64,000 bases of DNA, taken from Allodiplogaster sudhausi. Taxonomy: Eukaryota > Nematoda > Chromadorea > Rhabditida > Diplogasteridae. The stretch's first letter is position 1. Every line of letters starts with the position of its first letter. Where the stretch lies: assembly GCA_945643635.1 (NCBI GenBank), contig CALZFC010000027.1, positions 731,001-795,000 of the forward strand, written 5' to 3'. Positions 34,848 through 44,752 of the stretch are shown here, in pieces. The notes beneath the pieces were generated by a model. It was not told the origin of the DNA. It saw nothing but the letters and a program-made list of their open reading frames with translations, and did no database searches. A program made the position numbers and the translations under genes.

Positions 34848-35822
34848 ATGACTTCCACGACCCCTTCTTCTCCCTCTCAATTCGGCTCCCTGCTGGCATC
34901 TCTCTTACAGAAGGCGCCCTCAGTCAAGCGGTCGCGTCCTCTCGAGTCGAACCCGGCCTCCCCAACTGCCTCAGATGCCGCCTCGGACTCCGTTCTCCTC
35001 GTCCAGTTCCTCGATGGCCTCGTCGAGCGGCTTACCATCCTGGAGGCCGACAACGTCGCCCTCAAGGAGCAGTGCAAGGAGCAGCAGGCAGCCATCACTG
35101 CTCTTCAAAGTCAGCTGACTCTTTCTCTCTCTGCACCCCCCGCTGCTGCTCCTCCCGCCCCCCACGTCCAGATGGCTTCCCCAACCGGCCACTCCGTTGC
35201 ACCCGCTCCCCCTCCTCCCTCCGGCGAGTGGGATTTTTCCAAGGAGACCCCCGACGAGCGCGAGGACCGGAAGGAGAGGCTCCGCTCCATGGTCCTTTCC
35301 GGTCTCTCCCTCCCCCAGGCCTCTTCTTCAGTGGACGGTGTTGTCCGTGACCGAGAGGCTGTCCTCCACATCCTAGACGGACTCGGAATCCCCTTCCTCC
35401 CGGTGGCAGTTTATCGTCTCCGAGCCAACCCGGGCGTCCTCCCGCTGGTGAAGATCGTAATGCCCACCACCCAAGCCCAGCAGCAGTGCTTGCGGGCCGC
35501 TCGTCGTTTCCTACGTTCTCTTCCCGGATTCGAGCGGTGCTATCTCCGTCCAAGCCTCACCCTTGCCCAGCGTGGAATTGATCCACACCCGCCTCGCCCT
35601 CCGCCTGACCTCTCGTCCTACTTTGTGAGGCCGCGGCAGCACGGCCGTTCGCACCCTCGCGAGTCACGTACGCAGCCGACCCAGCAGACCCAGCCGAACC
35701 ACCCTGCCCCTCCTCGCCAGCGAGTTCACACCTCTTCCACACGCGTTCCTCGGCTGAACCAAATCAATCCACCCCCTACTTTCTTTCACCACAATCCTTA
35801 CGCCCCCCTTTCACAAAACTAA
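34848..35822 (+). CDS. LINE ORF1: nucleic-acid-binding protein
   Basis: 324 aa. It starts at ATG in a region rich in Ser and Pro. A leucine-rich coiled coil follows at about residues 49-92 (LLVQFLDGLVERLTILEADN ...). After a Pro/Ala linker comes a compact basic domain at about 145-245 (ERLRSMVLSGLSLPQ ... LPLVKIVMP ... CLRAARRFLRSLPG) laid out like the RRM-type domains of LINE ORF1 proteins. The C-terminus is Pro/Gln/His/Arg-rich. Such proteins trimerise and coat the element RNA; here that role is inferred from layout and position. No CCHC knuckle is seen. Confidence 0.7.
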   Translation: MTSTTPSSPSQFGSLLASLLQKAPSVKRSRPLESNPASPTASDAASDSVLLVQFLDGLVERLTILEADNVALKEQCKEQQAAITALQSQLTLSLSAPPAAAPPAPHVQMASPTGHSVAPAPPPPSGEWDFSKETPDEREDRKERLRSMVLSGLSLPQASSSVDGVVRDREAVLHILDGLGIPFLPVAVYRLRANPGVLPLVKIVMPTTQAQQQCLRAARRFLRSLPGFERCYLRPSLTLAQRGIDPHPPRPPPDLSSYFVRPRQHGRSHPRESRTQPTQQTQPNHPAPPRQRVHTSSTRVPRLNQINPPPTFFHHNPYAPLSQN

Positions 35823-35911
35823 GTGCTTATTCTCGAAGGAACTCTAGTAGAGCTTTAGATCTTATTCTCTTTAATGCTCGTTCTATTTGCAACAAGTCTG
35901 CAGAATTAGCA

Positions 35912-38605
35912 TTGCATTTAAAGAGCGGCACCCCTATTATATGTATAACTGAGACTTGGCTCAAATCTACAGTTTTAGACTCATTTCTTCTTTCTGAACA
36001 CTCTGATAAGTATAATTGTTACCGTAGAGACCGTTGTAGAAAGAAAGGAGGCGGAGTAGCTTTTTTAATTTCATCCAATATCTCCACCAAAGTAATCTTC
36101 TCTCTCTCCCATCCAATTTCCTTCGAATTATTAGCTGTTGATATGTACTTAGATAATGATCTTATCCGAATCTGCCTCATCTACCGTACTCCATCATGTC
36201 CCGCCGAAGGCAACTCTCTTTTAGTTAAGCATCTTAGAGACCTCTCTTCATGCGCCCACCCAACCATTATCTTAGGCGATTTCAACTTTCCTGATATTTT
36301 ATGGAATGATCCTTCCATATCACCGGGCATTTCTACGCAAGCCAAACTGTTCCTAGATTTTGTCTGCACTTGTAATTTTGCTCAACACACCCCTTCCGCC
36401 ACCTGCAACGATCATATCCTAGATCTCCTCCTTTCCAACTCCCCCGGCCTCCTTACAAATACTTCCGTCCTTCCCCCTTTTGCATCTTCAGACCATTTTT
36501 CCGTATCGTCCTCTCTCAGCATTATACACTCATTACCACTTTACACCTTTGTACGGGATTATCGTAATGTTGACTATCAAACTGCTTGTTCTTTCCTGCT
36601 TTCTCGTGATTTGCTTTCTGATCATAGCTGCACCAGCGATGTTGACGTTATGTACAACCAACTAGATAGTGTCCTTCGCCTAGTTGAAGACCTTTTTGTT
36701 CCCTTCAAGCGTGTCCGTCTAAATGGTGAGAGGCTTCCCGAACATATACATCGGCTTCGTTCAAAAAGATTCAAAGCCTGGCAGAAATCAGTATCTTTAA
36801 ATACCCCTGAATCTTCAGCAGCATTCTCTCGAATTAATAAGTTGTATAATGCAGAAGTCAATAAGTATGCTAGGAGTGTGGAAAAATCCATAGTGGAGTC
36901 TAAGAACCTAAATTTATTTTATCGTTATGTACGATTCCGTGTATCTGACAAGCAACGAGGTGTTGACGTTCTCACTGATAGGCTAGGCCATGATTTAGCT
37001 TCCGACCATGACAAGGCTGAGTTATTATTGACCACTTTTGCAGACTATTTTGTGACTGACAACGGTATGCTTCCCAATCTTCCCTCTCCCCCTACTTCCC
37101 CTAGCACACCTAGCTTTTCCTTTAATTTTCGTAGACATGAAATATGTAATGTTATAGAGCGATGGTCTAACTCCTCATGCAAAACCCCTGATAACTTCAA
37201 CGTGTATTTCTTGAAGCAATTAGCCGTTCCTATTAGTATCTCTCTAGAATATATTTTCACTTTTTCGTTTTCCAATTCGGTTGTCCCTAGCATATGGAAG
37301 CATTCTGTAGTCACCCCTATTCGCAAGAAGCCACCTTTTAATGATCCAGTTAATTATCGTCCTATTAGTATAACTTGCTTCTTTTCTAGAGTATTTGAGA
37401 GAATTTTAAGTCGTGAGCTGTATATTTGGTGTGAAGCTAATCAGATACTCCCTGACGAACAGTATGATTTTCGTAGTAAGCGTTCTATTGAATTACAATT
37501 ACTTGACGCATTGGAGTACTGGTCACGTTCATTATCCTTTAACCGCACGACCGATGTAGTCTATTTTGATCATTCTAAAGCATTCGATAGAGTTAGCCAT
37601 ATTAAGCTTCTATATAAGTTAGAACATTTTCGATTCCCTCAACTTGTTATTAAATGGATTCGTGAATTCTTGCGCGGTCGCTCTTTCGCTGTACGTGTTG
37701 GGAACTCTGTCTCCCGTTCTCTTCCAGTTCTCAGCGGTGTCCCCCAAGGTAGTGTCATTGGTCCTTTCCTTTTTATAATCTACACAGCAGATCTCCCTGC
37801 CGTTGTTTCCCAATATGGTGTCGTAGCTAAATGTTTTGCTGATGATGTTAAGATTTATAAGTCGTTTAGTAGACTGGAAGATAGAAGCTCTCTCCAACAT
37901 GCCATAAATGCTATCGCCTCCTGGGCCCACGACTGGCAACTTCCCCTTGCGTTTGATAAGACCGCAGTCCTCCATATTGGTAGAGTAAATCCCAAGGTGC
38001 CTTTTTATGTTAATGGCTTTCCCATAAAGCCCGTTGAACATGTTCGTGATCTCGGTGTTATTGTTGATTCTAGCCTTTCTTTCTCTATTCACTGTTCTAG
38101 TCTCACCACCAAGTCACTTTCAAAGGCGTATAGCATTTTCAGAGCACTTAGAACTAGTGATGCCTCTGTTTTACTAGCTGCATATCGTATTTATATTCGC
38201 TCCATATTAGAATTTTGTTCGTCTGTCTATTCACCTTTTCTTCTTAAGGACATACGATCACTAGAAAAAGTCCAAAACTATGTTACTCGTCGTATTTTTC
38301 ATAAGTGCTTTGGGTTCCATTATCATTCTATCCCACACAGCGAGCAGCGCAACAAAATCTTAAGCCTACCCACCCTTTTGGTTCGCAGACAAGCCAGAGA
38401 CCTAGATCTTATTCGTAAATTTATTTTTGGCCGCATTAGGCTTTCCAATAAGTGCCCACATCACCTCATTTTTAGGCCCTCCAAAACCCGTGGCCTCTCT
38501 TTTAAGTTACATGTTCCGACCTCTAGACTTAAATGTAGACTAAATTCATTCTTTGTTCGCGCCCCTATCAATTTTAATGCCTACAACAAAGATCCCTCAA
38601 GCTAG
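35912..38605 (+). CDS. LINE ORF2: endonuclease and reverse transcriptase
   Basis: The frame is open for about 900 codons and extends upstream of 35912 (LILFNARSICNKSAELA) back into the end of ORF1, in the -1 frame, so it may be reached by reinitiation or frameshifting. Counting from 35912, the AP-type endonuclease shows ITETWL (12-17), GDFNFP (122-127) and SDHF. The reverse transcriptase follows, with a long palm and fingers region (PISITCFFSRVFERIL, FDHSKAFDRV, SGVPQGSVIGPFLF) and the catalytic FADDVKIY at about 642. The C-terminal part is typical of CR1/L2-type elements. It would nick target DNA and copy the element RNA in place. No stop or frameshift seen. Confidence 0.85.
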   Translation: MHLKSGTPIICITETWLKSTVLDSFLLSEHSDKYNCYRRDRCRKKGGGVAFLISSNISTKVIFSLSHPISFELLAVDMYLDNDLIRICLIYRTPSCPAEGNSLLVKHLRDLSSCAHPTIILGDFNFPDILWNDPSISPGISTQAKLFLDFVCTCNFAQHTPSATCNDHILDLLLSNSPGLLTNTSVLPPFASSDHFSVSSSLSIIHSLPLYTFVRDYRNVDYQTACSFLLSRDLLSDHSCTSDVDVMYNQLDSVLRLVEDLFVPFKRVRLNGERLPEHIHRLRSKRFKAWQKSVSLNTPESSAAFSRINKLYNAEVNKYARSVEKSIVESKNLNLFYRYVRFRVSDKQRGVDVLTDRLGHDLASDHDKAELLLTTFADYFVTDNGMLPNLPSPPTSPSTPSFSFNFRRHEICNVIERWSNSSCKTPDNFNVYFLKQLAVPISISLEYIFTFSFSNSVVPSIWKHSVVTPIRKKPPFNDPVNYRPISITCFFSRVFERILSRELYIWCEANQILPDEQYDFRSKRSIELQLLDALEYWSRSLSFNRTTDVVYFDHSKAFDRVSHIKLLYKLEHFRFPQLVIKWIREFLRGRSFAVRVGNSVSRSLPVLSGVPQGSVIGPFLFIIYTADLPAVVSQYGVVAKCFADDVKIYKSFSRLEDRSSLQHAINAIASWAHDWQLPLAFDKTAVLHIGRVNPKVPFYVNGFPIKPVEHVRDLGVIVDSSLSFSIHCSSLTTKSLSKAYSIFRALRTSDASVLLAAYRIYIRSILEFCSSVYSPFLLKDIRSLEKVQNYVTRRIFHKCFGFHYHSIPHSEQRNKILSLPTLLVRRQARDLDLIRKFIFGRIRLSNKCPHHLIFRPSKTRGLSFKLHVPTSRLKCRLNSFFVRAPINFNAYNKDPSS

Positions 38606-38844
38606 ATATAGCCATTCAACCAAAGTCCCATTGCTACTTTCGATTGTTATTTATTGTAGCTTTCATAATAATTTTACCACGTGTGTTACATTTATTTTCC
38701 ATGTTACACCGTATAAATTGAAAATTGAAATTGAAAAGGCCAACGTGGCACACGCAACGCGTTCGAGTCTCGCTTGTCCCCATCGCTCCAATCAATAGAC
38801 ATCAAAAGCATAGTCAATACTTCTCGGAAATACGTGTACTTCAG

Positions 38845-41800
38845 AAGGAGAGTGCACCAAATGCAAGGCGATCGATACGGCGGCACCGCTGCTGGTGACG
38901 ACAAAAGGATACGCCCTCATGCCCGGTGGAGGTACAGAGTCACCGTCGGGCGCGTGTCTAACATTAAAGTGCACCGACCCGGAAGCTCTTCTTGCATTGG
39001 TGTGCGCCTTGTTTTTACTGTTTCGCTGAAAAAAGAGATAAAATGTCCAAAGATCAAAGATCAAAGACCAAAGTTCAAAGTACTACCAAATAACATTGCT
39101 CTTCCTATAGGAAATCAGCAACACCGTCATTGTAACCGAGGTCAACGAAATCGTCTGCGGCGCCAGTCGCATGTGGGAATATGACAGATCACTGTTCGAG
39201 CCGACCAAAGCCGCATGCGTTAAGAGTCAGGCTTTCTTCGTAACCTCTTGATTCATTCCGCGGACAATGACTAGCTCGTTTTTAAGAGGAATGATTACTG
39301 TGAATAACTAACTGTGAATTACTGTGAATAACTTGCTGTGAATATGTGTACATAAGACATATATTTTTAAAAAACTACTTTCTGATGAGTTTCGAATTCC
39401 TTAAAAGGAGAGAGAGAAAAATTACTTATTATGAGTATTTCAAGTGGAAAATAATGTATATACATTTTTTAATGTTTGAATTGATCACAATCAGGCTGCA
39501 CCCGCTGCACGCGCTCCATCAGTGGTCCGGATGTCGAGATTCTTGAGTCACCAGCGTGGACAGTCGTCGAAGACGGCTGTTTTGGCGCGAAAGCGTGTTC
39601 CGGCGACGTCATCTACGTCTCAAGCGCGGTGGACGATGCCCATGCGGTCGTCAGTCTTGCCGCCGGCACGCATCTCTTTTGTGACGCTGTCAGCGGAATG
39701 TGGAAGAAGAGCGACGGCAGCAGCTCGGATGCATACGCAGAAGTCGCTTGCCGTTAGAAGTTTTATTTATTTATTTTTCAAAGAACGTTGATATGGCAAG
39801 ATATTTATGTAAACATATGTGCAAACATTTGTATACTATATAAGTGCATTTATGAGATGTTATTGATTGTCCACACAATGTGCCATCGTATGAATGGACA
39901 ACTAAAAAAAACAACAAAATGATGTAATAATCTTCTTCAGCCGGCCAATGCAGTCCGTGCGCCGAGCTTGCTCCGCTCACATCGGCTCCGCGTCGCTATG
40001 CCATCGTTGGCAGCGCGGCGTCACTCGACGGCGCCGTCGGTGTCGCGTGTCTCTCCTACTCGTGCGCTGCCGAGGACGAGCACATTGCTGTGGTAGGGCA
40101 CTATTGAAAAAACTGGGCGACGACGTTAAAAAATCTTATCTTGCCACAATTTTAAACCAAATTAAAGGAGCCATGCACTCATTTTGAATTCGCACTCTTT
40201 TGCCCCGACACATTGTGGAGAAAACAAGATGTCTTTTATAGAAACAAATACATTACAATTGAGTTGTTTTCTTTTCTGTAACTATTCAATGACGACATAA
40301 CTTTTAGATGCAAGGCGGGGAGGCAAAACTATCTGACGGTCCGGCCCGTTGCAACGCTGGCGGAAAATGGCAATTTGGCGCTGCGCAGGTAGCAACGCCA
40401 TCCGAAGTCGGCTGCGTCAAGAGTACGAAGACCTTCTGAAAATATATTCATTTTTTTCTTTTTTTAAACGAACATTATAATTAAAGCATACTCGTTGCAG
40501 ATTGCGCGTCCTGTAACCGACGGATTTCCGAAGTGTACGCCGAGAAGATGATGTCACCGATATGGACTGAAGATGAGAACGAATGCGCAGCTGCGCTGCC
40601 GTGCTCGGATGGCAAGATCTACGCTTCTACAACGCACGGCTGCAAGCCTGAAGCTATCAGCGTTCCGCACAGCGAACTGGTTTGTGGATGGCTTGATCAT
40701 ACATATTTTGAGAAAAAAACCATTGCTATTATCCTCGTTGCGTATGGTTTGGAGGAATGTGTTGAAGTGTGTGCTCTTGCACAGTAATCAATACAGGTCT
40801 ACTGTGATGCGGGGAGTGGCCGTTGGATAGTTGGCAGTAACAAGACGGTCTCTTACGTAGAAGTCGCATGTCGTAAGTTAATTACTTGTCGAAATATATA
40901 TATATATGTACAAAATTCTCCCTCTCTCTTTGCAATCTTCAGCGTGGCCACGTAATTTGTATTCCTATCGAGTACCTACAACGTTAAGAGTAATCACTGA
41001 AATATGCAGAAAGAGAGTGAGATATATATTTTTATTTTATTTTACTTTATATAAATAAAAAGAATAAGAGTTTATTTTTCTTCTTTCTTTTAATTTTCAC
41101 TGTCTTTTCAGCTGCTGCCACGGTGTGCGCGGCCGGCTGCAACTCGTTGAGCACGCGGCTGCCTCATCCACCCTTTGGCTACCGTATGCTGCCGAATCGG
41201 CCGAGGCGCGTCGAGACCAATGACGACGACGAGGGCGGCGGCTGTGTCGGCTGCGGCGGCGGCTGCAGTCGCTACGTCTGCGATCGTGGATTCCTCGCAC
41301 TCGGCATCGACAACGTCATTGTACGAATGAGATGTGAACTTTGACTTTTGTAAAATAATGTAACTAGTGAGCATTATGTAAACATGGTTACCTTGGAGAG
41401 AATATATGTATGTACGATGTATAGAGCCATTCCATCCGCTTTCTGGAATTTTTACACAAAAGATTTTTCCTTATGTATGTTTGAAACACGAACATAGATG
41501 CCCGAGATTGTCGATCAAATTTGGTGCTGGCCGAATCAGACGTGGACGGCCGACTCGTTGGCGACAAGTGCAGCTGTCGCTGTCGCGTGTATTGCGGGTA
41601 CTCTCTCTCTCTCTCTTTTCGACCTTGACATATGAGTGATGATGATTTGGCTCAAGCACCATAATTCTATATCTAGCATATTCTCGAATTTGTTTTTTTT
41701 TCGGCAGAACTCTTGAAATGTTCTTCGTTGACAAGGAATGAGCACCCCTGAGTATCCTATCAACTTCATTTTGCAGAATGCCAAGGCTGTTCTGAGCGCT

Positions 41801-42443
41801 TCCCGACGAACGACCGATTCGAGCCGATGTGGATAAGGGAGGACGAGCATGGCTGCACTCGTCCGACTACTTGCTCCGATGGCGACGTCTACTATCGTCT
41901 CGGCGAGTACGCGCCGATAATGCGTGCGGCGAGCGCTGACATCAAATGCGTCAATCGTCGCTGGCACATCGGCGATGACGTCATCGCTGAGCAGATTGGC
42001 TGCAAAGGTGATGGATAATCGAGTCAAAAGAACATCGGTGATAGAAAATGGAGAACGGAGAACGGGGGACCGCATTCTAGAATAGCCATTGCTAGAACAA
42101 CCAGAACCTCCGATATTACAATAGTATTCAGTAGTGGAATAGATTCCCCTATTAATTTTCGTCCTCGACTTTGTATGCTATTGTACAGAAGCAAAGTACC
42201 TTTTTTGACTAAAGTTACAAATAATATTTATCATTGCTTTCAGCGCGATGTTCCGCACTTCTCTACGGATCTACTCCTTTATATCACCGCTCAATTCGAA
42301 TGTACGACAGATATGACGGCGCTCTAAATAAGATAACGTGCTTCAATAACGGACAATTGCGCCTGGTACATACATATGTGGGCAATAAGTTTTGATTTCT
42401 AAATGAGCACTTCTTTCAAGATGCAGAAGCAAGCTTCAAAACG

Positions 42444-42486
<43 letters not shown>

Positions 42487-42965
42487 AAAATATATATTAA
42501 TCTCTAATCACAATGCTTGTTGAAAATTTACACACCACTGACAATGAGTTTGCGCGTGAAAGTAGCACATGTGTTCAATGTTTAATACTAAGAGTTTGCC
42601 TGAGTAAATGTGACATTTCCATTCTCTTCGTAACAATGATAGTTCGTCTTTGAGCAACCCACTTATGTCACAAACACCGTGACGGTGCGCTTCGCGACAT
42701 TATCGTCAGCTGTGGTCCGCGGAAGACAGCAATGACACGTACGCCTTGGGCAACTGCGCCTACCGTTAGTGCCAGATATTGTAATATTAAAAAAATAGCG
42801 ACTCGCTCTAAACCGCATATGCACGAGTCAACTAATGTTCTTTTTTGAGAGAAATTCAAAATACTCAGGATGCGACATGCCCTACCATTCCTGTGATGGG
42901 GAGCGGAAACATTTATACGGTTTGATTAAATATGTACACTCTTACTCCCTCTCTTCGAGTCAATA

Positions 42966-43025
<60 letters not shown>

Positions 43026-43465
43026 TATATATATAAATATAGATATGTATATATAATATTTATGAGCCTCATAGGACTTGCTCGATATCTTGACTATTCG
43101 TCAAACTTTGTGCGAATTTGATCTCTTTGTCCATTTTTCCACAGTACTCCACGAATGGCTGTCGTCATACGACCTGCTACGGCGGTGGGTTGATTGGCTG
43201 GAACGACGACGGCTCGCTGGCGCACATCTACGACATCTTCTGCTACGAAGGCCTCTGGTACGATCTGTTCGAGCCGAACACGTACGCCGTCGACAAGTGC
43301 ATCGGCTACGAACTTCTGCCGCCGAGCTGGGAGGCCACGTTCGGTCTTATGGCTACTACTAGCAACGTCGAACAGTCGGCAACAAGTTCGGCCGCTCCGA
43401 ACTTTACGTCGTTATCCATCTCGCCGGACGCAGCCGCTTCATTGATTCGACAGAAGAAGCTCTAA
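38845..43465 (+). pseudogene. Copy 3 exons for M11-M18
   Basis: M11 is 38845-38999 and 39111-39225. M12 is 39495-39752 (CTRCTRSISGPDVEI ... AEVAC). M13 is 39941-40092 and 40308-40422. M14 is 40501-40679 and 40797-40872. M15 is 41112-41320 and 41498-41597, with an acidic and Gly-rich insert (DDDEGGGCVGCGGG). M16 is 41777-42007. M17 is 42244-42365 and 42655-42764, the latter 17 bp short and out of frame. M18 is 42869-42933 (CDMPYHSCDGE) and 43145-43465 (NGCRHTTCYGGGLIG ... WYDLFEPNTYAVDKC), ending in a Ser/Ala/Thr-rich tail and TAA. Apart from M17b, everything here is open and in phase. Confidence 0.75.
42446..43035. repeat. (TA)n tracts in introns of copy 3
   Basis: Two TA dinucleotide tracts, about 42446-42484 and 42963-43035, lie on either side of exon M18a. 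The second is interrupted by CATA and AAATA. Copies 1 and 2 lack them. Confidence 0.9.
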
Positions 43466-44048
43466 GGCAGCCTCTTTGGCGAGCTCGTGGCAACGTGCTC
43501 AAGACAAAGCCATGACGAGCATTTGCGCATTTATTCCGTCTTGATTGACATCTTCACCGTTATCACGTACTAATTAAGAATATAAAGTCGGATACTCTTG
43601 CTATGATTTCATAAAAATAGTGTGACGTCAACTCATATATGTACACACATGTGAATACAGTTATATTTCCTATAAAGTAAGTCACAGCAACGTACAGACT
43701 TCGAACTTGAGTGTATAAGATTCGTCACGAATCTTCTATGTTGGTTCCGCAGGCACTGATTATGAGAACCGACGCCGTTATGAAGATTAGTCATAAAAAT
43801 ATCTTCCAAAATAACTTTGAAAAAAAAAAATGTGTCGCTCATGAATTCTTGATCAACTTTGATGTAATGATCAAAATGACTTGATAACCGTTTTTGAGCA
43901 ATGCTTGTTTTGGTCATTCTTCAGAAGATCTTGCTACTTATTGTGGATGTATGACCAATTTTGTTGTACACACGACTGTATTTTGCCCAGCGACTTTTGC
44001 GTAAAGTGCAAATCAGCTGCTGCTACTACTGTGCGCACGAATATAACA
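43466..44048. other. Spacer downstream of copy 3
   Basis: No gene recognised with confidence. An open stretch just upstream of 44049 (CKSAAATTVRTNIT) continues into the next gene and might be part of a longer first exon, but no start or acceptor stands out. Confidence 0.35.
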
Positions 44049-44455
44049 ATGGGTTCGCAGACGGCAAAGGTTAGAGGAAATTTTTTTTTGTATCTTACTT
44101 GCACTTGGCAATATTATGATTGCTGTACGTGCTCAGTAAGTCATTCGGGTGTTTTATAACCATTGGTTTTGGCGCGAAATTTGAAAAAAAAAAACAGTTT
44201 TCTTTCCAGGTGGTGGATACCGTCAATCAAACGGTGGACGACATGCATGAGCTGCGTCATCTGCTCGAGCTCGCCGTCATGGTGGCGGGCGTTGCGGTCG
44301 CGTTGCTTGTCTTGACAATCATCGCTCTCGTCATCTGGTGCTTCTATGTCAACAGACGACTCGACCGCGCGGAAGAGGCCATGAGAGAAAGAGTAGGATA
44401 TGTAAAAGGACGGCAAGAGATTAGATTTCTTCCTAATAAGGCCGGGCAATTCTGA
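44049..44455 (+). CDS. Small single-pass membrane protein, two exons
   Basis: Exon 1 is 44049-44069 (MGSQTAK) with donor GTTAG. Exon 2 is 44210-44455 after the acceptor TCTTTCCAG. The join is phase 0 and gives 88 aa. After a short polar N-terminus (VVDTVNQTVDDMHELRH) comes one transmembrane segment of about 25 residues (ELAVMVAGVAVALLVLTIIA then LVIWCFYV). A basic cytoplasmic-type tail follows (NRRLDRAEEAMRERVGYVKG). Exon 2 is well supported; the tiny first exon is chosen because it gives an ATG in phase and mirrors the neighbouring minus-strand gene. Family and function unknown. Confidence 0.6.
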
Positions 44456-44752
44456 CCGCCGCCGATCATTTACGTTATAGTATTTATATGTATTTGCATT
44501 AAAACTGTTCACATAAACATTTATGGGTTATATTTCGTTATGTTGAAGTTCTTGCAGGTGATTCTATACGTATGTGCATATAAATGAACATATTAAAAAA
44601 TTCTCGCAAAATGAGCACATGCAGAAGAACAGAATCCTATTTATACATAATTCCTAGTACGATTCTTAATTTTTAATATATTTCTGCCTCGGTGTACAAA
44701 AGAGCAATATATAGAACATTTATATGCTTATTGTTGCACCTCAATAGTAATA

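Larger units (their letters stand above)
34436..38750 (+). mobile_element. Full-length CR1/L2-like non-LTR retrotransposon (LINE)
   Basis: It carries ORF1 (34848-35822) and ORF2 (about 35817-38605), a short 3' UTR and a tail of TTGAAA-type repeats near 38717-38735. A 14-bp repeat CACGCAACGCGTTC occurs before (34422-34435) and after (38751-38764) and may be the target-site duplication, although about 14 bases separate the tail from the right copy. It is inserted in sense orientation in the intron between M10 and M11 of copy 3. Both frames are open, so the insertion is probably young. The clade assignment is from gene order and motifs, not a search. Confidence 0.85.
27867..43465 (+). pseudogene. 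Copy 3: most complete but damaged C6-like module gene
   Basis: It has a signal peptide exon (27867-27948, MPWRLAILVFISSASLTSS) and exons for M1-M8 and M10-M18, the only copy with a full M4 and a two-exon M5. Damage: a one-base deletion and TAA in M1a (28122-28124), TAG in M6 (32324-32326), M8 lacking its second half, M9 missing, M10 out of frame, and a 17-bp deletion in M17b. A full-length LINE sits in the intron between M10 and M11. All other exons are open and in phase. If the bad modules were skipped whole, a shorter in-frame protein would still be possible, so pseudogene status is likely but not certain. Confidence 0.7.

Noticed and set aside
34142..35350. 402-codon open frame overlapping ORF1 of the LINE in another frame
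   Set aside because: Its sequence crosses the border between array exon M10 and the LINE and is Arg/Pro/Ser-rich as expected for an out-of-frame reading of GC-rich DNA.
35095..35553. 152-codon minus-strand frame in LINE ORF1
   Set aside because: It is the antisense shadow of the GC-rich ORF1, with Gly/Arg-rich low-complexity sequence.
44120..44209. Longer N-terminus for the small + strand membrane protein, starting at ATG 44120
   Set aside because: The extra residues are translated from the intron up to the TCTTTCCAG acceptor. The two-exon model with a start at 44049 fits splice signals and the neighbouring gene better.
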